Of a stretch of DNA of 64,000 nt, positions 9,084 through 18,708 are shown in pieces. Source of the stretch: Pseudoalteromonas sp. T1lg23B (lineage in GTDB: Bacteria; Pseudomonadota; Gammaproteobacteria; Enterobacterales; Alteromonadaceae). The stretch lies in NCBI RefSeq assembly GCF_002964665.1, contig NZ_PQBZ01000030.1:132388-196387 (forward strand), read 5' to 3'. The notes beneath the pieces were generated by a model, which was not told the DNA's origin, ran no database searches, and worked only from the letters and a program-made list of their open reading frames with translations. Position numbers and translations under genes: made by a program. Each line of letters starts with the position of its first letter. The stretch's first letter is position 1.

Positions 9084-9238
9084 TATCAATTTGCTCTTAT
9101 TGTTCCTATACGACATGGATATTTTGCATGAATTATTATTAATCATAAAGTAATGATTGCAAAAAAATAACAAATTATCGTTTTGCAATAATAAAATTAC
9201 GTGTAATGATGATTTTAAATTTAAGGAGGAGTAATTCT

Positions 9239-11302
9239 ATGGCAACACAATTAACCATTTTTAAAAAAACGCTACTAGGCACAGCGATGGCTGTAGCTGT
9301 TTGTTTAACTGGATGTCAGGGCGCTGCGGTGTTAACCAACACACACTCCGTATCTGTAGAACAACAGAGCGCGTTGATCCAGATGGAAGACTTGTTTGAT
9401 AAGGCGCAAATTCGCGGCGTAAAACTGTCCAAAGATGGTCGCTTTTTAGTGTTTTTGAAAAGCCTAAATGGTGCGAACAACCTGTTTATTGTTCCCAAGG
9501 GGGGCAAAATCTCTGAGGCGGTAGCACTGACTGAGCTTGAAGACCCAGTTGATAACTATTCTTGGTCAGCAAGAGATGGCGAGCTGTTCTTTTTCAAAGA
9601 CCATCAGGGGAATGAAAAGACCCAGATCTTTTCTTTGCAATTTGACGTTAATGACTTACATAAAACGCCTGAAATCAAGAAATTAACACCTAACCCTAAC
9701 GCACAGTTTGAGTTTATGGAGCAACTGAGTGAGCAACCACAGACGCTGGTTGTTAAGGCCAATCACAGTGACAGCGGTAGGTTAGATGTGTACCACCTAA
9801 ACGCTGACACACTCGAATTAAAGTCAGTACACACTAACACGTTGTTCTTTGCTGATGAGTATATTGATGAGCAAGGTGAGGTGATATTAGGTTTGGTGAA
9901 AAACAAAGATAACACCCGCACCTTGTATCGTAAAAGCAATGGCCAATGGCTTAAGGTTTTAAACACCTTAGAAGGCGAAGATATTGAATTCTATCACTTT
10001 GATAAAAAGACAAATACGGCGTTAGTCAGTGCGAATATTGGTGGGCGCGATAAAGAGCAATTGCTGTCGCTAAACGTCAGTAATGGTGAGATTCAGCCAA
10101 TTCATCAAGACCCAAAAGATGAATCCGATCTAGAGAAAATACTACTAGATGAAAATGGTGCGCCTTATTTAGTCACTTATTATGGCGATAGGCTGCGTAA
10201 CTATCCTCTACAGGAAGAGGCTAAGCTAAGACTGGCAGAAATAGAGTCACAGTTTAGTAATGAAGATGTTGATATTTTAGTCAATAAGATAGACCACAAG
10301 GAAGGTCATTGGGACATTAGTGTTACTTCTTCGGTGCAACCGAGAAGACGTTTTGTGTATGAAACCCAGACCAAGAAACTGGTAGATTTATTGAATAAGG
10401 CACCAAAAATCGCCCCAGAATTGTTATCGCCTAGAAAAACGATTTACTACACTGCCCGTGATGGTGAACAAATTCAGGCGTATCTCACTTTACCAAAGGG
10501 AGGCGCGCAAAACCTACCAACGATTGTATTACCGCATGGTGGGCCTTGGGCACGTGATCATTGGGCGTATGACGGTGACTACTTTGGGCCAATCGCACAT
10601 TACTTTGCTAACCGAGGTTACGCGGTATTACAGGCTAACTATCGTGGTTCAATCGGTTTTGGTAAACGCTTTACACTGCTTGGTGAGCGTAACTGGGGAA
10701 CGGGCCACATGCAGCACGATGTGACCGATGGAGTAAACTATCTCGTTGAGCAGGGCATTGCAGATAAAGAGCGCGTCGGCATCATGGGGGCTTCATATGG
10801 TGGCTACGCAGCACTATCAGGTGCTGTATTTACGCCCGATGTGTATAAAGCGGTTATCTCGTATGTCGGGCCGTCTAGTTTGATCACTTTGGTTGAATCT
10901 TTTCCAGAGCATTTTCGTCCGTATCTGGGCGATTGGTTTAAAGCGGTTGGTGACCCATTGATTGAGTCAGATCGTAAAGATATGGCATCGCGTTCACCGA
11001 TTAATTTTGTTGACAAAATTCAGGCGCCATTGATGCTGCTTCAAGGTGCAAACGACCCCAGAGTGACCAAAGCGGAGTCAGACAATATAGCGCGTGCGCT
11101 TTATAAATCGGGGTTACCTGTGAAGTATTATCTTGCCAAAGATGAAGGGCATGGATTTGCGAAGCGAGAGAACAAACTGGCCTCTATCCACGCAATGGAA
11201 ATCTTCTTTGCGGCCCATTTGGGGGGACGCAAGTCAGCCGACGTGAGTGCTAAAACCGCTGCGCAATTGGCAAAACTTGAGGTGGACATCAGTAAGCTAT
11301 AA
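9239..11302 (+). CDS. S9 family prolyl oligopeptidase-like peptidase, lipoprotein
   Basis: 687 residues. The start at 9239 is fixed by a strong AAGGAGGA site at 9222-9229. The N-terminus is a lipoprotein signal with lipobox LTGC (Cys26). A beta-propeller region (about residues 50-400) precedes an alpha/beta-hydrolase domain with the catalytic triad in GASYGGYAAL (Ser519), GANDPRV (Asp606) and DEGHGF (His638). This is the layout of S9C-type acylaminoacyl or dipeptidyl peptidases. It probably degrades short peptides in the periplasm or at the outer membrane. It stands alone and is followed by a hairpin. Confidence 0.9.
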   Translation: MATQLTIFKKTLLGTAMAVAVCLTGCQGAAVLTNTHSVSVEQQSALIQMEDLFDKAQIRGVKLSKDGRFLVFLKSLNGANNLFIVPKGGKISEAVALTELEDPVDNYSWSARDGELFFFKDHQGNEKTQIFSLQFDVNDLHKTPEIKKLTPNPNAQFEFMEQLSEQPQTLVVKANHSDSGRLDVYHLNADTLELKSVHTNTLFFADEYIDEQGEVILGLVKNKDNTRTLYRKSNGQWLKVLNTLEGEDIEFYHFDKKTNTALVSANIGGRDKEQLLSLNVSNGEIQPIHQDPKDESDLEKILLDENGAPYLVTYYGDRLRNYPLQEEAKLRLAEIESQFSNEDVDILVNKIDHKEGHWDISVTSSVQPRRRFVYETQTKKLVDLLNKAPKIAPELLSPRKTIYYTARDGEQIQAYLTLPKGGAQNLPTIVLPHGGPWARDHWAYDGDYFGPIAHYFANRGYAVLQANYRGSIGFGKRFTLLGERNWGTGHMQHDVTDGVNYLVEQGIADKERVGIMGASYGGYAALSGAVFTPDVYKAVISYVGPSSLITLVESFPEHFRPYLGDWFKAVGDPLIESDRKDMASRSPINFVDKIQAPLMLLQGANDPRVTKAESDNIARALYKSGLPVKYYLAKDEGHGFAKRENKLASIHAMEIFFAAHLGGRKSADVSAKTAAQLAKLEVDISKL

Positions 11303-11326
11303 GCCGCGATAGTTAGCGTAACTAAA

Positions 11327-11369
11327 CCACCAGACCTTTTCAGATCAACTTGTAGCAGGGGTCTGGTGG
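11327..11369. terminator. Hairpin after the S9 peptidase gene
   Basis: CCACCAGACC and GGTCTGGTGG are exact complements separated by 23 bp, starting 25 bp after the stop. No T-run follows, so termination is probable but not certain. Confidence 0.5.
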
Positions 11370-11449
11370 ATATCATAATGAGTGGTTGTGAAATCTCAGG
11401 CCTGCAACTTGCCATCAAAGTAACAGATAGTCGCTCCTTCGTTAAAATA

Positions 11450-11906
11450 TTACAGCACCTTTGGCGTTACTTTGCCGATGATGGTCACACTCTTTGAGTT
11501 GTTGCCATATAGCGTAACACGACCCTGCACGTTATCTTGATAAGCCATTTTTGCACTGATCAACTCAGCCCAAGAGTCAGCCATTTTCTCGTGTACGGTA
11601 TGGTGAACAGTCGCGATATGGCTATTGTCTTTTTTGTCAAAGTCTGCGTTTAGGCTCACTTGGTAGGTTTCGTTGTTATTGTCATCGAAAAAAGTAATCG
11701 TGGCCGGTACTCCCACGGCTAAGGTAGTACTAACGTTGTACACGGATACTCCGTTAACCGTCACGTCGAAACGGTAGTCGGATAGTATGAGCTTGCGGTA
11801 TTTTGGACTTTGTCGTTGTGGTCGAGCTATCAGCATATGACCCGTTAGCGGTCAGGGTTACACAGGTAAGTAGGATGACGGTGATTGATTTAATAAGTGT
11901 CTTCAT
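11450..11906 (-). pseudogene. Frameshifted gene for a small secreted protein
   Basis: The frame from 11836 down to 11450 encodes a plausible soluble domain (DYRFDVTVNGVSVYNVSTT and onward) but has no signal peptide or credible ribosome site. Just upstream in another frame, ATG at 11906 begins a classic signal peptide (MKTLIKSITVILLTCVTLTA, then cleavage near SYADSS). The two frames overlap between about 11836 and 11760 and would join with a single-base change. Either the gene is broken or there is a sequencing error. No family recognised. Confidence 0.6.
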
Positions 11907-12080
11907 TGCACTATAAATCTACATTGTATTAAAAAGGCTACAATAGATGAGTGCTTCTGTTTGTGGCAAAAAAGCGCTCTATTGTAACTAAAATGCGAAC
12001 CAATAAATATTTATAGTCTAGGAAATACTGCTCGGTGTACACTAAAATACTTCTCAACAGCAAAATAGAAAGTCATATAA

Positions 12081-12299
12081 GTGATAGTAAAATTTAATGT
12101 TTTTGGCAGGAAGATGTCTGTCATTAAATTAGAGCAACAATGGTTATTATTCATTGAGTCAGATAGTGGGATCCGCAGTCGTGTGTATGATGTGGTCATT
12201 CCCCCAGATTTGGACGAGTCTGAATTGGCGTCGTATTTAGATGATATTTATCATGAATTCGCATCAGAAAAGCACCCTCGTGTGGTTAAGGTAAGCTAG
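12081..12299 (+). CDS. Small conserved protein of unknown function
   Basis: 72 residues, soluble, beginning MIVKFNVFGRKMSV and ending SEKHPRVVKVS. The middle part (RVYDVVIPPDLDESELASYL) looks like a compact alpha/beta fold. I have a faint memory of similar stand-alone proteins (DUF7661-like) in gammaproteobacteria, but this is not secure. It converges with the beta-lactamase-like gene, with a hairpin between them. ATG 12114 is an alternative start. Confidence 0.6.
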   Translation: MIVKFNVFGRKMSVIKLEQQWLLFIESDSGIRSRVYDVVIPPDLDESELASYLDDIYHEFASEKHPRVVKVS

Positions 12300-12327
12300 T
12301 GTTGCTGGCGAGCGCTAGTTAGTTTTA

Positions 12328-12354
12328 GGTTGGATAGGCTCTAGCTATCCAACC
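12328..12354. terminator. Hairpin between convergent genes
   Basis: GGTTGGATAG and CTATCCAACC are perfect complements around a 7-base loop, located between two convergent stop codons. T-rich but not T-run flanks mean it is likely a bidirectional terminator of moderate strength. Confidence 0.65.
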
Positions 12355-12364
12355 TTGTACACAG

Positions 12365-13582
12365 CTAGATAAACGCTGGCAAGATACGTTGTGCTGTTAG
12401 CTCCATGATACGTTCTTCACCGGTACTTGCGGTGAACACAATAATGAGATCCAGCTCGTCAACTAAAATAATGTACTGACCACCGCCACCTTGTGCAGAG
12501 GTTGTGGTGTAGTGTTTATCGCCGACTTTCATCGTAGCGTGCCAAAAGTAGTAGCCATAAGCCGGGTTGTTAACATGATCACCGGTGAAGAAAATATCGT
12601 CTTGACCGAGCCTGACATGACGGTGGGTTGCTTGGTTCATGAAGGCTTTAGAGATCAGTTGTTCTCCTTTCCATTTCCCCTTGTTTTTCACCAGTTGGCC
12701 CCATTTAAGCATGTTCCGCGAAGTCATCTGTGAATGATAGGGCGCCATCGGTAATCCGCTGACATCATCTGCCCACTGGTATGTTTCGATACCCAGCTTG
12801 TCGAGCAGTTCAGTTTTGATGAATGCTTTTGCGCCACCTGGCACAACAGCATCCAGAACTTGCATGACCAACTTAGGGTCTAGATTTTGATAGTTAAAGT
12901 GTTGTGATTGCGCCGTGATTGCTGGGCTGTGCTGCAAATAGGTTTGAACTTGGGCTTGGCCTTTCATGAGTGTTGTTTGCTTGGCCAATTCATCCAGTTG
13001 TGGGCGTGTTAGGCGAATGCCTGAGCGCATGGTCAGTGCTTTGTGCAAAGTAATGGTGTCAGCGCCTTCGACCAGTTTGTTGGTGTCGAGGTGTTTTAAA
13101 AACTCAATGAGCGGCTTGTGTAAATCTGCCATAGATAAGTGGCCTAACTCAATAGCACGGCCTAAGGCCATACTCACATAGGACTTGGTCGCTGATGCCT
13201 GAGGGTGAGGCAAGTCTACTCGGCCGCGCAGATAATAAGACTCAAATATCAATTTATCGTTGTGCGCTATGAGTAAACTATCAATATCGCTGTGTTGCTT
13301 ATTTGCTATCTCTTTTGCTAGTGCAATTATGTTGGCGTGAGTGCTGCTATCTTTATCAAGCTTACCTACCTCAATACCATCAGCTCTCAGAGTTGGCTTG
13401 GCCTCTAGATATGGTTTCTCAAGATTAGGAAAGTCCCAAAATGATAATGCTTCTTGCGTTGCGAGAACTGCTGGAGCAGATTCTTTCGCACAAGGTTTTG
13501 TGTCTAAGGTGTTCGCTTGGAGCGAGGTGCTGATGCTAGAGAATAAAGCTATCACTATCAGGTGTTTAACAAAAATATTCAT
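12365..13582 (-). CDS. Secreted serine beta-lactamase-like hydrolase
   Basis: 405 residues with signal peptide (cleavage near LQANT, ~residue 25). The class C / esterase-type beta-lactamase fold is shown by the SxxK motif S130-A-T-K133 and the YxN motif Y231-Q-N233. The third KTG-like motif appears as AQGGGGQY near residue 370. Such proteins are usually periplasmic esterases, peptidases or amidases rather than antibiotic-degrading enzymes. It lies 20 bp after the esterase gene on the same strand, so the two form an operon facing away from a CadC-like regulator gene. Confidence 0.88.
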   Translation of the reverse strand: MNIFVKHLIVIALFSSISTSLQANTLDTKPCAKESAPAVLATQEALSFWDFPNLEKPYLEAKPTLRADGIEVGKLDKDSSTHANIIALAKEIANKQHSDIDSLLIAHNDKLIFESYYLRGRVDLPHPQASATKSYVSMALGRAIELGHLSMADLHKPLIEFLKHLDTNKLVEGADTITLHKALTMRSGIRLTRPQLDELAKQTTLMKGQAQVQTYLQHSPAITAQSQHFNYQNLDPKLVMQVLDAVVPGGAKAFIKTELLDKLGIETYQWADDVSGLPMAPYHSQMTSRNMLKWGQLVKNKGKWKGEQLISKAFMNQATHRHVRLGQDDIFFTGDHVNNPAYGYYFWHATMKVGDKHYTTTSAQGGGGQYIILVDELDLIIVFTASTGEERIMELTAQRILPAFI

Positions 13583-13601
13583 AAAAATTCCTTAAAAAGA
13601 A

Positions 13602-14462
13602 TTATGGGTGTGTTGCGTATTTTAGGTTTGCTAGCCAATGTAGGCTTTGCACGGCAGTTGCGGGAAAAGCGCTTTGATGATCACCAGCAACGACTATATT
13701 GGTGATGTTCAGTGGCGAACTGTGTTTTGTCTTGAGTGTTGTCACAAAATCGTTAATTAGTTTGCTGCGATCTTGTTCCAGCGTGCCGTGGGCAATGAAT
13801 ACATTAATTTTTGTGTCGCGTTGTTTGGCTGTGATGCGTTGGTGAGCGCTCTCAAGTTTGGTTAAGTTATTTCTTAATGACGGGCTGCCTAAAATATAGT
13901 TTTGAAAGGTGTCCGGTTGTGACATCAATGCGTAAGCACCAAATAGTCCTCCGAGTGAATAGCCAAAATAGGTGCGTTTGCTGGGGTCTGTACGATAGTG
14001 CTTTTCAACATACTGAAACACATCGCGATTAATAAAGGCTAAATGTTGTTGTGCTTGACCAAACTTGTATTTGGCTTGATTTGCCGCATTGCTGGATGTT
14101 CTGATGGTGTAATCGCGAAACCGACTCGCGTGTTCACCTTCATCGACTAGTAGCGGGTTGTGATTGTCTTTTTGCCAAGAAATACCGACTAAAATAACGT
14201 CATTAAACAAAAACTCACTAATACCAGAGAGAGTTTCAATATGCCACACCGCATCGGTGAAGTAGATCACAGGGTAATTTAAGTGTTTATTTGCTTGGTA
14301 CTCCTCGGGAAGTTTGATCAATAACTCATATTGATATTCCATATCACTGTCTTTAAGCGCAACAACATGTGTTTTTGGCATCACATACGAACTGTGCTCC
14401 TCAGCGTTTATCACGAGTAAAGGCTGTAGCAATAAAATAACCAATAAAAAGACTTTAAACAT
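13602..14462 (-). CDS. Secreted esterase D / IroE-type alpha/beta-hydrolase
   Basis: 286 residues from MFKVFLLVI (signal peptide to about residue 20). The start is set by an AAGGATC site; an upstream in-frame start would bury the signal. The nucleophile elbow is FGYSLGGLFG (Ser169), and AGDHQSAFP carries a probable catalytic His262. This matches the putative esterase family (PF00756) that includes siderophore esterases IroE and Fes and esterase D. Substrate unknown. It is first in an operon with the beta-lactamase-like gene and divergent from the CadC-like regulator, which may control it. Confidence 0.85.
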   Translation of the reverse strand: MFKVFLLVILLLQPLLVINAEEHSSYVMPKTHVVALKDSDMEYQYELLIKLPEEYQANKHLNYPVIYFTDAVWHIETLSGISEFLFNDVILVGISWQKDNHNPLLVDEGEHASRFRDYTIRTSSNAANQAKYKFGQAQQHLAFINRDVFQYVEKHYRTDPSKRTYFGYSLGGLFGAYALMSQPDTFQNYILGSPSLRNNLTKLESAHQRITAKQRDTKINVFIAHGTLEQDRSKLINDFVTTLKTKHSSPLNITNIVVAGDHQSAFPATAVQSLHWLANLKYATHP

Positions 14463-14693
14463 ATCAGAGATCCTTAAGCTAGACTGACGAATAACGCTAG
14501 CTTGAGGCAAATGAACGCAAATGACTTGATGTTGAGGTGATTTTTTACTGACGTCTTATTGATTAAATAAAAATTAATTTTATCAAGTTGTTACATATAT
14601 TTTGTTTGACTAATGACTGGGTTTCGATAAGGTATTCGTCTTGTTTTGTCTCTTTTTAGAATGAGCTTATTCATCAGGATTAAGGTAAAAGCA

Positions 14694-16901
14694 ATGCAGC
14701 ACTACTGGATTGGTGACTTCTTTATAGATTTGTCGAGAAATCAAATCACACACCACAATACATCACAAACACTGGCACCTAAAGCGCTTGCTGTACTCAC
14801 TTATTTGGCTGAGCAACAGGGCAAAGTGGTGAGTCAGGATGAGTTGCTTGATAATGTGTGGGCAGGTACGGTGGTGTCGCCAAATACCTTACAGCGTAGC
14901 ATTGCTCAACTGCGAAAGGCGCTGGGAGATGATGGTAAGACTCAAGTCTTGATAAAAACACACGCCAAAAAAGGCTATAGTTTGGAATGCGAGGTTTGCA
15001 CAGAAAAAGTCGCCGAGGAGCCAACAACACAGGTGCTTCCCGTGGATGCGGCCTCCGTGGATGCGGCCCCCGTGGATGCGGCCTCCGTGGATGCGGCCCC
15101 CGTGGATACGGCCCCCGTGGATACGGCCTCTATGGCCGATGGCCACGAACCGGTGTTGAAAACTGCAAAAGTACCGGTCAAATTGGGTGCGATGATCATT
15201 ACTTTATGTGCCATGTTTATGGCTGGTTTTCATTATTTCTCGTCATCAAAACCCGTTCATATATCGGTGAGTGAGATAAGAGCGTTAACCGCGACGGACT
15301 ATAAGGAAAGCGGTGGGATTTATTCGCCTGATGGTCAATTCATTGTTTTTAGCCGCTACTCAGATGCGCTGTGTATTAATCATATCTGGGCAAAAAATAT
15401 TGAGACACAAGAAGAGTTTCAACTCACCAAAAATTTGCGAGTATATGGTGCGCATAGTTTTTCAAGTGATGGGAATAAGCTCACGTTTATCACGCAAGAT
15501 CAATGTGACAAGCCCATTACCCAAAAAATGTGTTATCAATTGGTGAGTCTAGATTTTACTCAAGCTCTCAGTGCTCCCCAGTCTCCCACTGTATTGATGG
15601 AGTGCAAAAACTCAGAGATCCGTAAACCAATGTGGTTGAATAACAATGATATCGCCTTGTTACAAAAACGCTCGGATGCATGGAAGTTAATACGTTATTC
15701 GGTTTCACAAGGTGAAAGTACACCTCTTTATCACCTGCCCGATGGCAGCATTAATGACTTTGATGTGTCTAATGACGGCAAAAAAATTGCGTTGACGGGG
15801 TTTCACAGTGATGGCCATTACTATATTGAAATGCTCACACCGAAGGGCGAGGTATTATCAAGTCATCGTATAGAGTATCCGAATAGCGTGGCACCGCATA
15901 GACTGATTTATCCGAACTTCTCTCCCATGGCAGACCAATTGATTTTTAGTACAGGTCGACGACTGTTTACTGTGACACAGCAAGGCAAAGTTGCAGAGAT
16001 TAGTTTACCACTGGATCAGCCCATAGGTGTGCCTGTTGTTCATCCACAAGGTCAAAAAATGCTGGCGATTAAGGGCCATTACGACAGTGATGTGGTGATT
16101 GGAGCACTTGATGATGTAGCCAATATGGTCACTCAAACGGAGCAAGGTGCTCAAGCGGATGCTTATACTGTGCTCCATCGCTCTAACGTTGCAGAGGATA
16201 GTGCGACTTTTTCCCCTGATTCACAGCTGATTGCGTATATATCAGAACGCTCGGGTGACCCACAAGTTTGGCTAACAGATGGCAATAAAACTCGGCAGCT
16301 TTCCAGCTTTGCAATGGACTCTGAAGTGTTTGGCTTAAAATGGGCAAATCACGGTGGCAGTCTTTTGGTCAACGTGAACCGCTCGCTAACACGTATTCGT
16401 TTAGATGCGCAGGGAGATACATATACCTTCGACTACCCGATAGAACGGTTGTTTCAATGGGATAGCGTATCCAATACTGCGCTAGCACAGATAAGTATCA
16501 ATGGTATCGTCAAGCTGGCATTGCTTAATTTGGATCAGCTTAGTGTTCACGTTCTGCTGGATTCTCAAGTAGTCTGGGCAGATAGAAGTGCTGACGGGCA
16601 GGTAGTGTATATGGACAAAATGCACCGATTCTGGCGCTTAGCTTCTTTAGAGGCGCAGCATTTGGATGCATTGCAGGCGCAAGGAAGTCGCAAACGTTTT
16701 GTCATAAACAATGGCGCACTGTACGGCATCAATGAAGCGCTGCAATTATGGTCATATCAACTGGACACTGGAGAATTCACTATCATTGGTGCTGCACCGA
16801 GTAATGTGGACTACCTCACGGATGTTAACGCAACCCATGTGTTAATGGATATTAAGCTATCCTCCAAAAAGGAAGTGGTTGAGTTGATATTAGGTGGCTG
16901 A
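14694..16901 (+). CDS. CadC-like transmembrane regulator with periplasmic TolB/WD40-type repeats
   Basis: 735 residues. The start MQHYWIGDF follows an AAGG site; two upstream in-frame ATGs add only a non-conserved leader. Residues 1-100 form an OmpR-type winged helix (SPNTLQRSIAQLRKALGDDG, then KTHAKKGYSLE). A low-complexity VDAAP/VDAAS linker (~117-146) leads to one membrane helix (~164-182, LGAMIITLCAMFMAGFHYF). The periplasmic part has repeated PDGQFIVFSR- or SPDSQLIAYIS-like blades of a TolB-type propeller. It probably senses an envelope signal and acts directly on DNA, perhaps on the divergent esterase operon. Confidence 0.85.
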   Translation: MQHYWIGDFFIDLSRNQITHHNTSQTLAPKALAVLTYLAEQQGKVVSQDELLDNVWAGTVVSPNTLQRSIAQLRKALGDDGKTQVLIKTHAKKGYSLECEVCTEKVAEEPTTQVLPVDAASVDAAPVDAASVDAAPVDTAPVDTASMADGHEPVLKTAKVPVKLGAMIITLCAMFMAGFHYFSSSKPVHISVSEIRALTATDYKESGGIYSPDGQFIVFSRYSDALCINHIWAKNIETQEEFQLTKNLRVYGAHSFSSDGNKLTFITQDQCDKPITQKMCYQLVSLDFTQALSAPQSPTVLMECKNSEIRKPMWLNNNDIALLQKRSDAWKLIRYSVSQGESTPLYHLPDGSINDFDVSNDGKKIALTGFHSDGHYYIEMLTPKGEVLSSHRIEYPNSVAPHRLIYPNFSPMADQLIFSTGRRLFTVTQQGKVAEISLPLDQPIGVPVVHPQGQKMLAIKGHYDSDVVIGALDDVANMVTQTEQGAQADAYTVLHRSNVAEDSATFSPDSQLIAYISERSGDPQVWLTDGNKTRQLSSFAMDSEVFGLKWANHGGSLLVNVNRSLTRIRLDAQGDTYTFDYPIERLFQWDSVSNTALAQISINGIVKLALLNLDQLSVHVLLDSQVVWADRSADGQVVYMDKMHRFWRLASLEAQHLDALQAQGSRKRFVINNGALYGINEALQLWSYQLDTGEFTIIGAAPSNVDYLTDVNATHVLMDIKLSSKKEVVELILGG
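15042..15131 (+). repeat. Six 15-bp tandem repeats in the linker of the CadC-like gene
   Basis: GTGGATGCGGCCTCC and close variants occur at 15042, 15057, 15072, 15087, 15102 and 15117. They encode VDAAS/VDAAP/VDTAP units of the cytoplasmic linker between the DNA-binding domain and the membrane helix. The period keeps the frame, so copy number can vary in length only. The units are more GC-rich than the surrounding gene. Confidence 0.93.
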
Positions 16902-16942
16902 TGAACTCGCAAGCTGTTACTCATGCCAGTGTGACTTGCAAG

Positions 16943-16968
16943 AAAAAAGGGACCGAGGTCCCTTTTTT
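16943..16968. terminator. Bidirectional terminator between CadC-like and HEAT-repeat genes
   Basis: AAAAAAGGGACC and GGTCCCTTTTTT form a 12-bp perfect inverted repeat with T-runs on both strands, between convergent genes. The last two bases of the right arm belong to the stop codon of the minus-strand gene. Confidence 0.9.
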
Positions 16969-18700
16969 ATTTGTCACCATGAATGGCTTGCATTAAGGCT
17001 CTGAGGACTTCTCGGTCCTTTTCTTTTTTAAGTAGAGGTTTAAGTTGAGACTTTACATCAACATCAGTGCTTTGTTGTTTAGCAGCGGCGTTGATGGCAC
17101 TGAGGCGTAACGATTTATTGGCTGATTTTTCAGTGTATGTCAGCAAGGTGTCTAGCTGTCTTCGGTCGAGCCGATTGTTGCCCATCGCTTCTAGAATCGC
17201 ACTTTTCGCTTTGTTGTTTTGCTCTGCACCTAGGCGTTTCTCAAGCATTTTTAAACTCTGCGGGTTGGGCATTTTACCCAAGGCTTCAGCCGCGCGGCGG
17301 CGCAACTCGGCGTCATTGTCACTCATAAACTTATTGATATTGTCTTGATGACGTGCGTCACGACTGTTTCCTAATGCACTCAATAAACTCGCCTGTTTTT
17401 TCTGATCTCTGGTGGTAATGAGTTTATCCGCCAGTGTATCGGTAATTTTGTTCGCAAAATCACTACCACTTTGGTTATTGGCAATTATGCCCATCACCAT
17501 CATAGAACTACGAGAGAGAAGCTGTTCTTCACTGCTGAGTTCGCTGCTATCGAGATGTGAGAAAATTTGTTCAACTAAATGTTCTGATAATGGGTTTTCG
17601 ATGTATTTTAATGCCATTAAGCTGCGAAAACGCTGTTTTCCAGCAATCTCATTATCAAGATATAAGTTGACGAGCAACTGGTGCGCGTTGCTTGTATCAT
17701 TCTGACCGAGTTTCAAAAATAGACGGCTTAAGGCCTTGTCTGTAAACAATCCGTCGCGAATGGCTTGCTGCAATGACAATAAGTAAGCTTGATTGTCATA
17801 CAGTAGTTGCTCTAGCGTTTTTTCATCAAGGCTCGCTAAATCCATCGCTGTGAGTGCATTGAGGAATGTTTGCGCATCTTGTAGCGGGTTTGGTGCGGGC
17901 TTAGGGTAAACCACACTGCTGGGCAACATTGGCCACTTCTTGGGATCAATAGGCAGTGACAATAGCAAGGCCTTTGAAGGCAAAGGCTGTTGACTGATTT
18001 TAAATGATACTTGTTGTTGTACGTTGATGCGAATATCGCCTTTTTCACTTTCAACAAAGGTGTGGTTTTCGCCCTCTAAACTTGAGAGCCAACAAGCATT
18101 TTGCCTAATGTTGAAGGTATCAGATTTCACTTCGGGTAGTTTGAAGTTGAAAAGGTTACTACCTTGAGTGGTTTGCAGGTAAACCAACTTTTGACGCATG
18201 AGTGATGTGTCATCAACACGTTCATAGCGAACCTTGTAGCGCCCCATATTGTCATTTTCTTCAACCGTAGTTGGCGCTGTTAAGTCTAGGTGCTTAATGC
18301 GCTCGATATGCATGGTTTGGTATAAGGCGATGAGCTTTTGTTCATCTTCACTTTTGAGCTTGGCAGCAAAATGATAGTCCAGTATTTGACCCGACTGAGC
18401 GCCTATTTTGACCGCGAATGGGACTTGGTAGAGCGCTGATTCTGCTGTGGTATTATCAACGCTCAAAGTAGCTTGGTGAAGTTGCAAGCCCAACCAATAC
18501 GTTTGTTCTGTGCGCAGTAGAGGCCTGTATAGCAGCGCGCCTGCTATGCTTAAACGGTTGCTGCTAGGGTTGTTTAATGTGGTCATTTGAGTGTTTGCTG
18601 TGGTGGTAAATTCACCCCAGCTCGTACAATTATCGTTAGCGCTGACACTGCCAAATGGCAGTGTCAGGGCGCTAACCATAAATAAGGTTAAACGCGACAT
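16967..18700 (-). CDS. Secreted HEAT-repeat protein with vitellogenin-like N-terminal region
   Basis: 577 residues with a signal peptide (cleavage near SVSAND, residue ~22). The C-terminal third contains HEAT-type helical repeats (DAELRRRAAEALGKMPNPQS, then AKSAILEAMGNNRLDRRQL). The middle is also helical and resembles the helical region that follows the N-terminal domain of large lipid transfer proteins (vitellogenin type). The N-terminal beta-rich stretch (YQVPFAVKIGAQSGQIL) fits that idea, but this is inference. It follows the lipoprotein gene after 8 bp, so the two are co-transcribed and probably act together in the periplasm. Confidence 0.7.
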   Translation of the reverse strand: MSRLTLFMVSALTLPFGSVSANDNCTSWGEFTTTANTQMTTLNNPSSNRLSIAGALLYRPLLRTEQTYWLGLQLHQATLSVDNTTAESALYQVPFAVKIGAQSGQILDYHFAAKLKSEDEQKLIALYQTMHIERIKHLDLTAPTTVEENDNMGRYKVRYERVDDTSLMRQKLVYLQTTQGSNLFNFKLPEVKSDTFNIRQNACWLSSLEGENHTFVESEKGDIRINVQQQVSFKISQQPLPSKALLLSLPIDPKKWPMLPSSVVYPKPAPNPLQDAQTFLNALTAMDLASLDEKTLEQLLYDNQAYLLSLQQAIRDGLFTDKALSRLFLKLGQNDTSNAHQLLVNLYLDNEIAGKQRFRSLMALKYIENPLSEHLVEQIFSHLDSSELSSEEQLLSRSSMMVMGIIANNQSGSDFANKITDTLADKLITTRDQKKQASLLSALGNSRDARHQDNINKFMSDNDAELRRRAAEALGKMPNPQSLKMLEKRLGAEQNNKAKSAILEAMGNNRLDRRQLDTLLTYTEKSANKSLRLSAINAAAKQQSTDVDVKSQLKPLLKKEKDREVLRALMQAIHGDK

Positions 18701-18708
18701 ATTACTCC

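Noticed and set aside
14889..15214. Several short frames with repeated RGG/HGGR or TGAAS units
   Set aside because: They are other-frame readings of the 15-bp linker repeats in the CadC-like gene.
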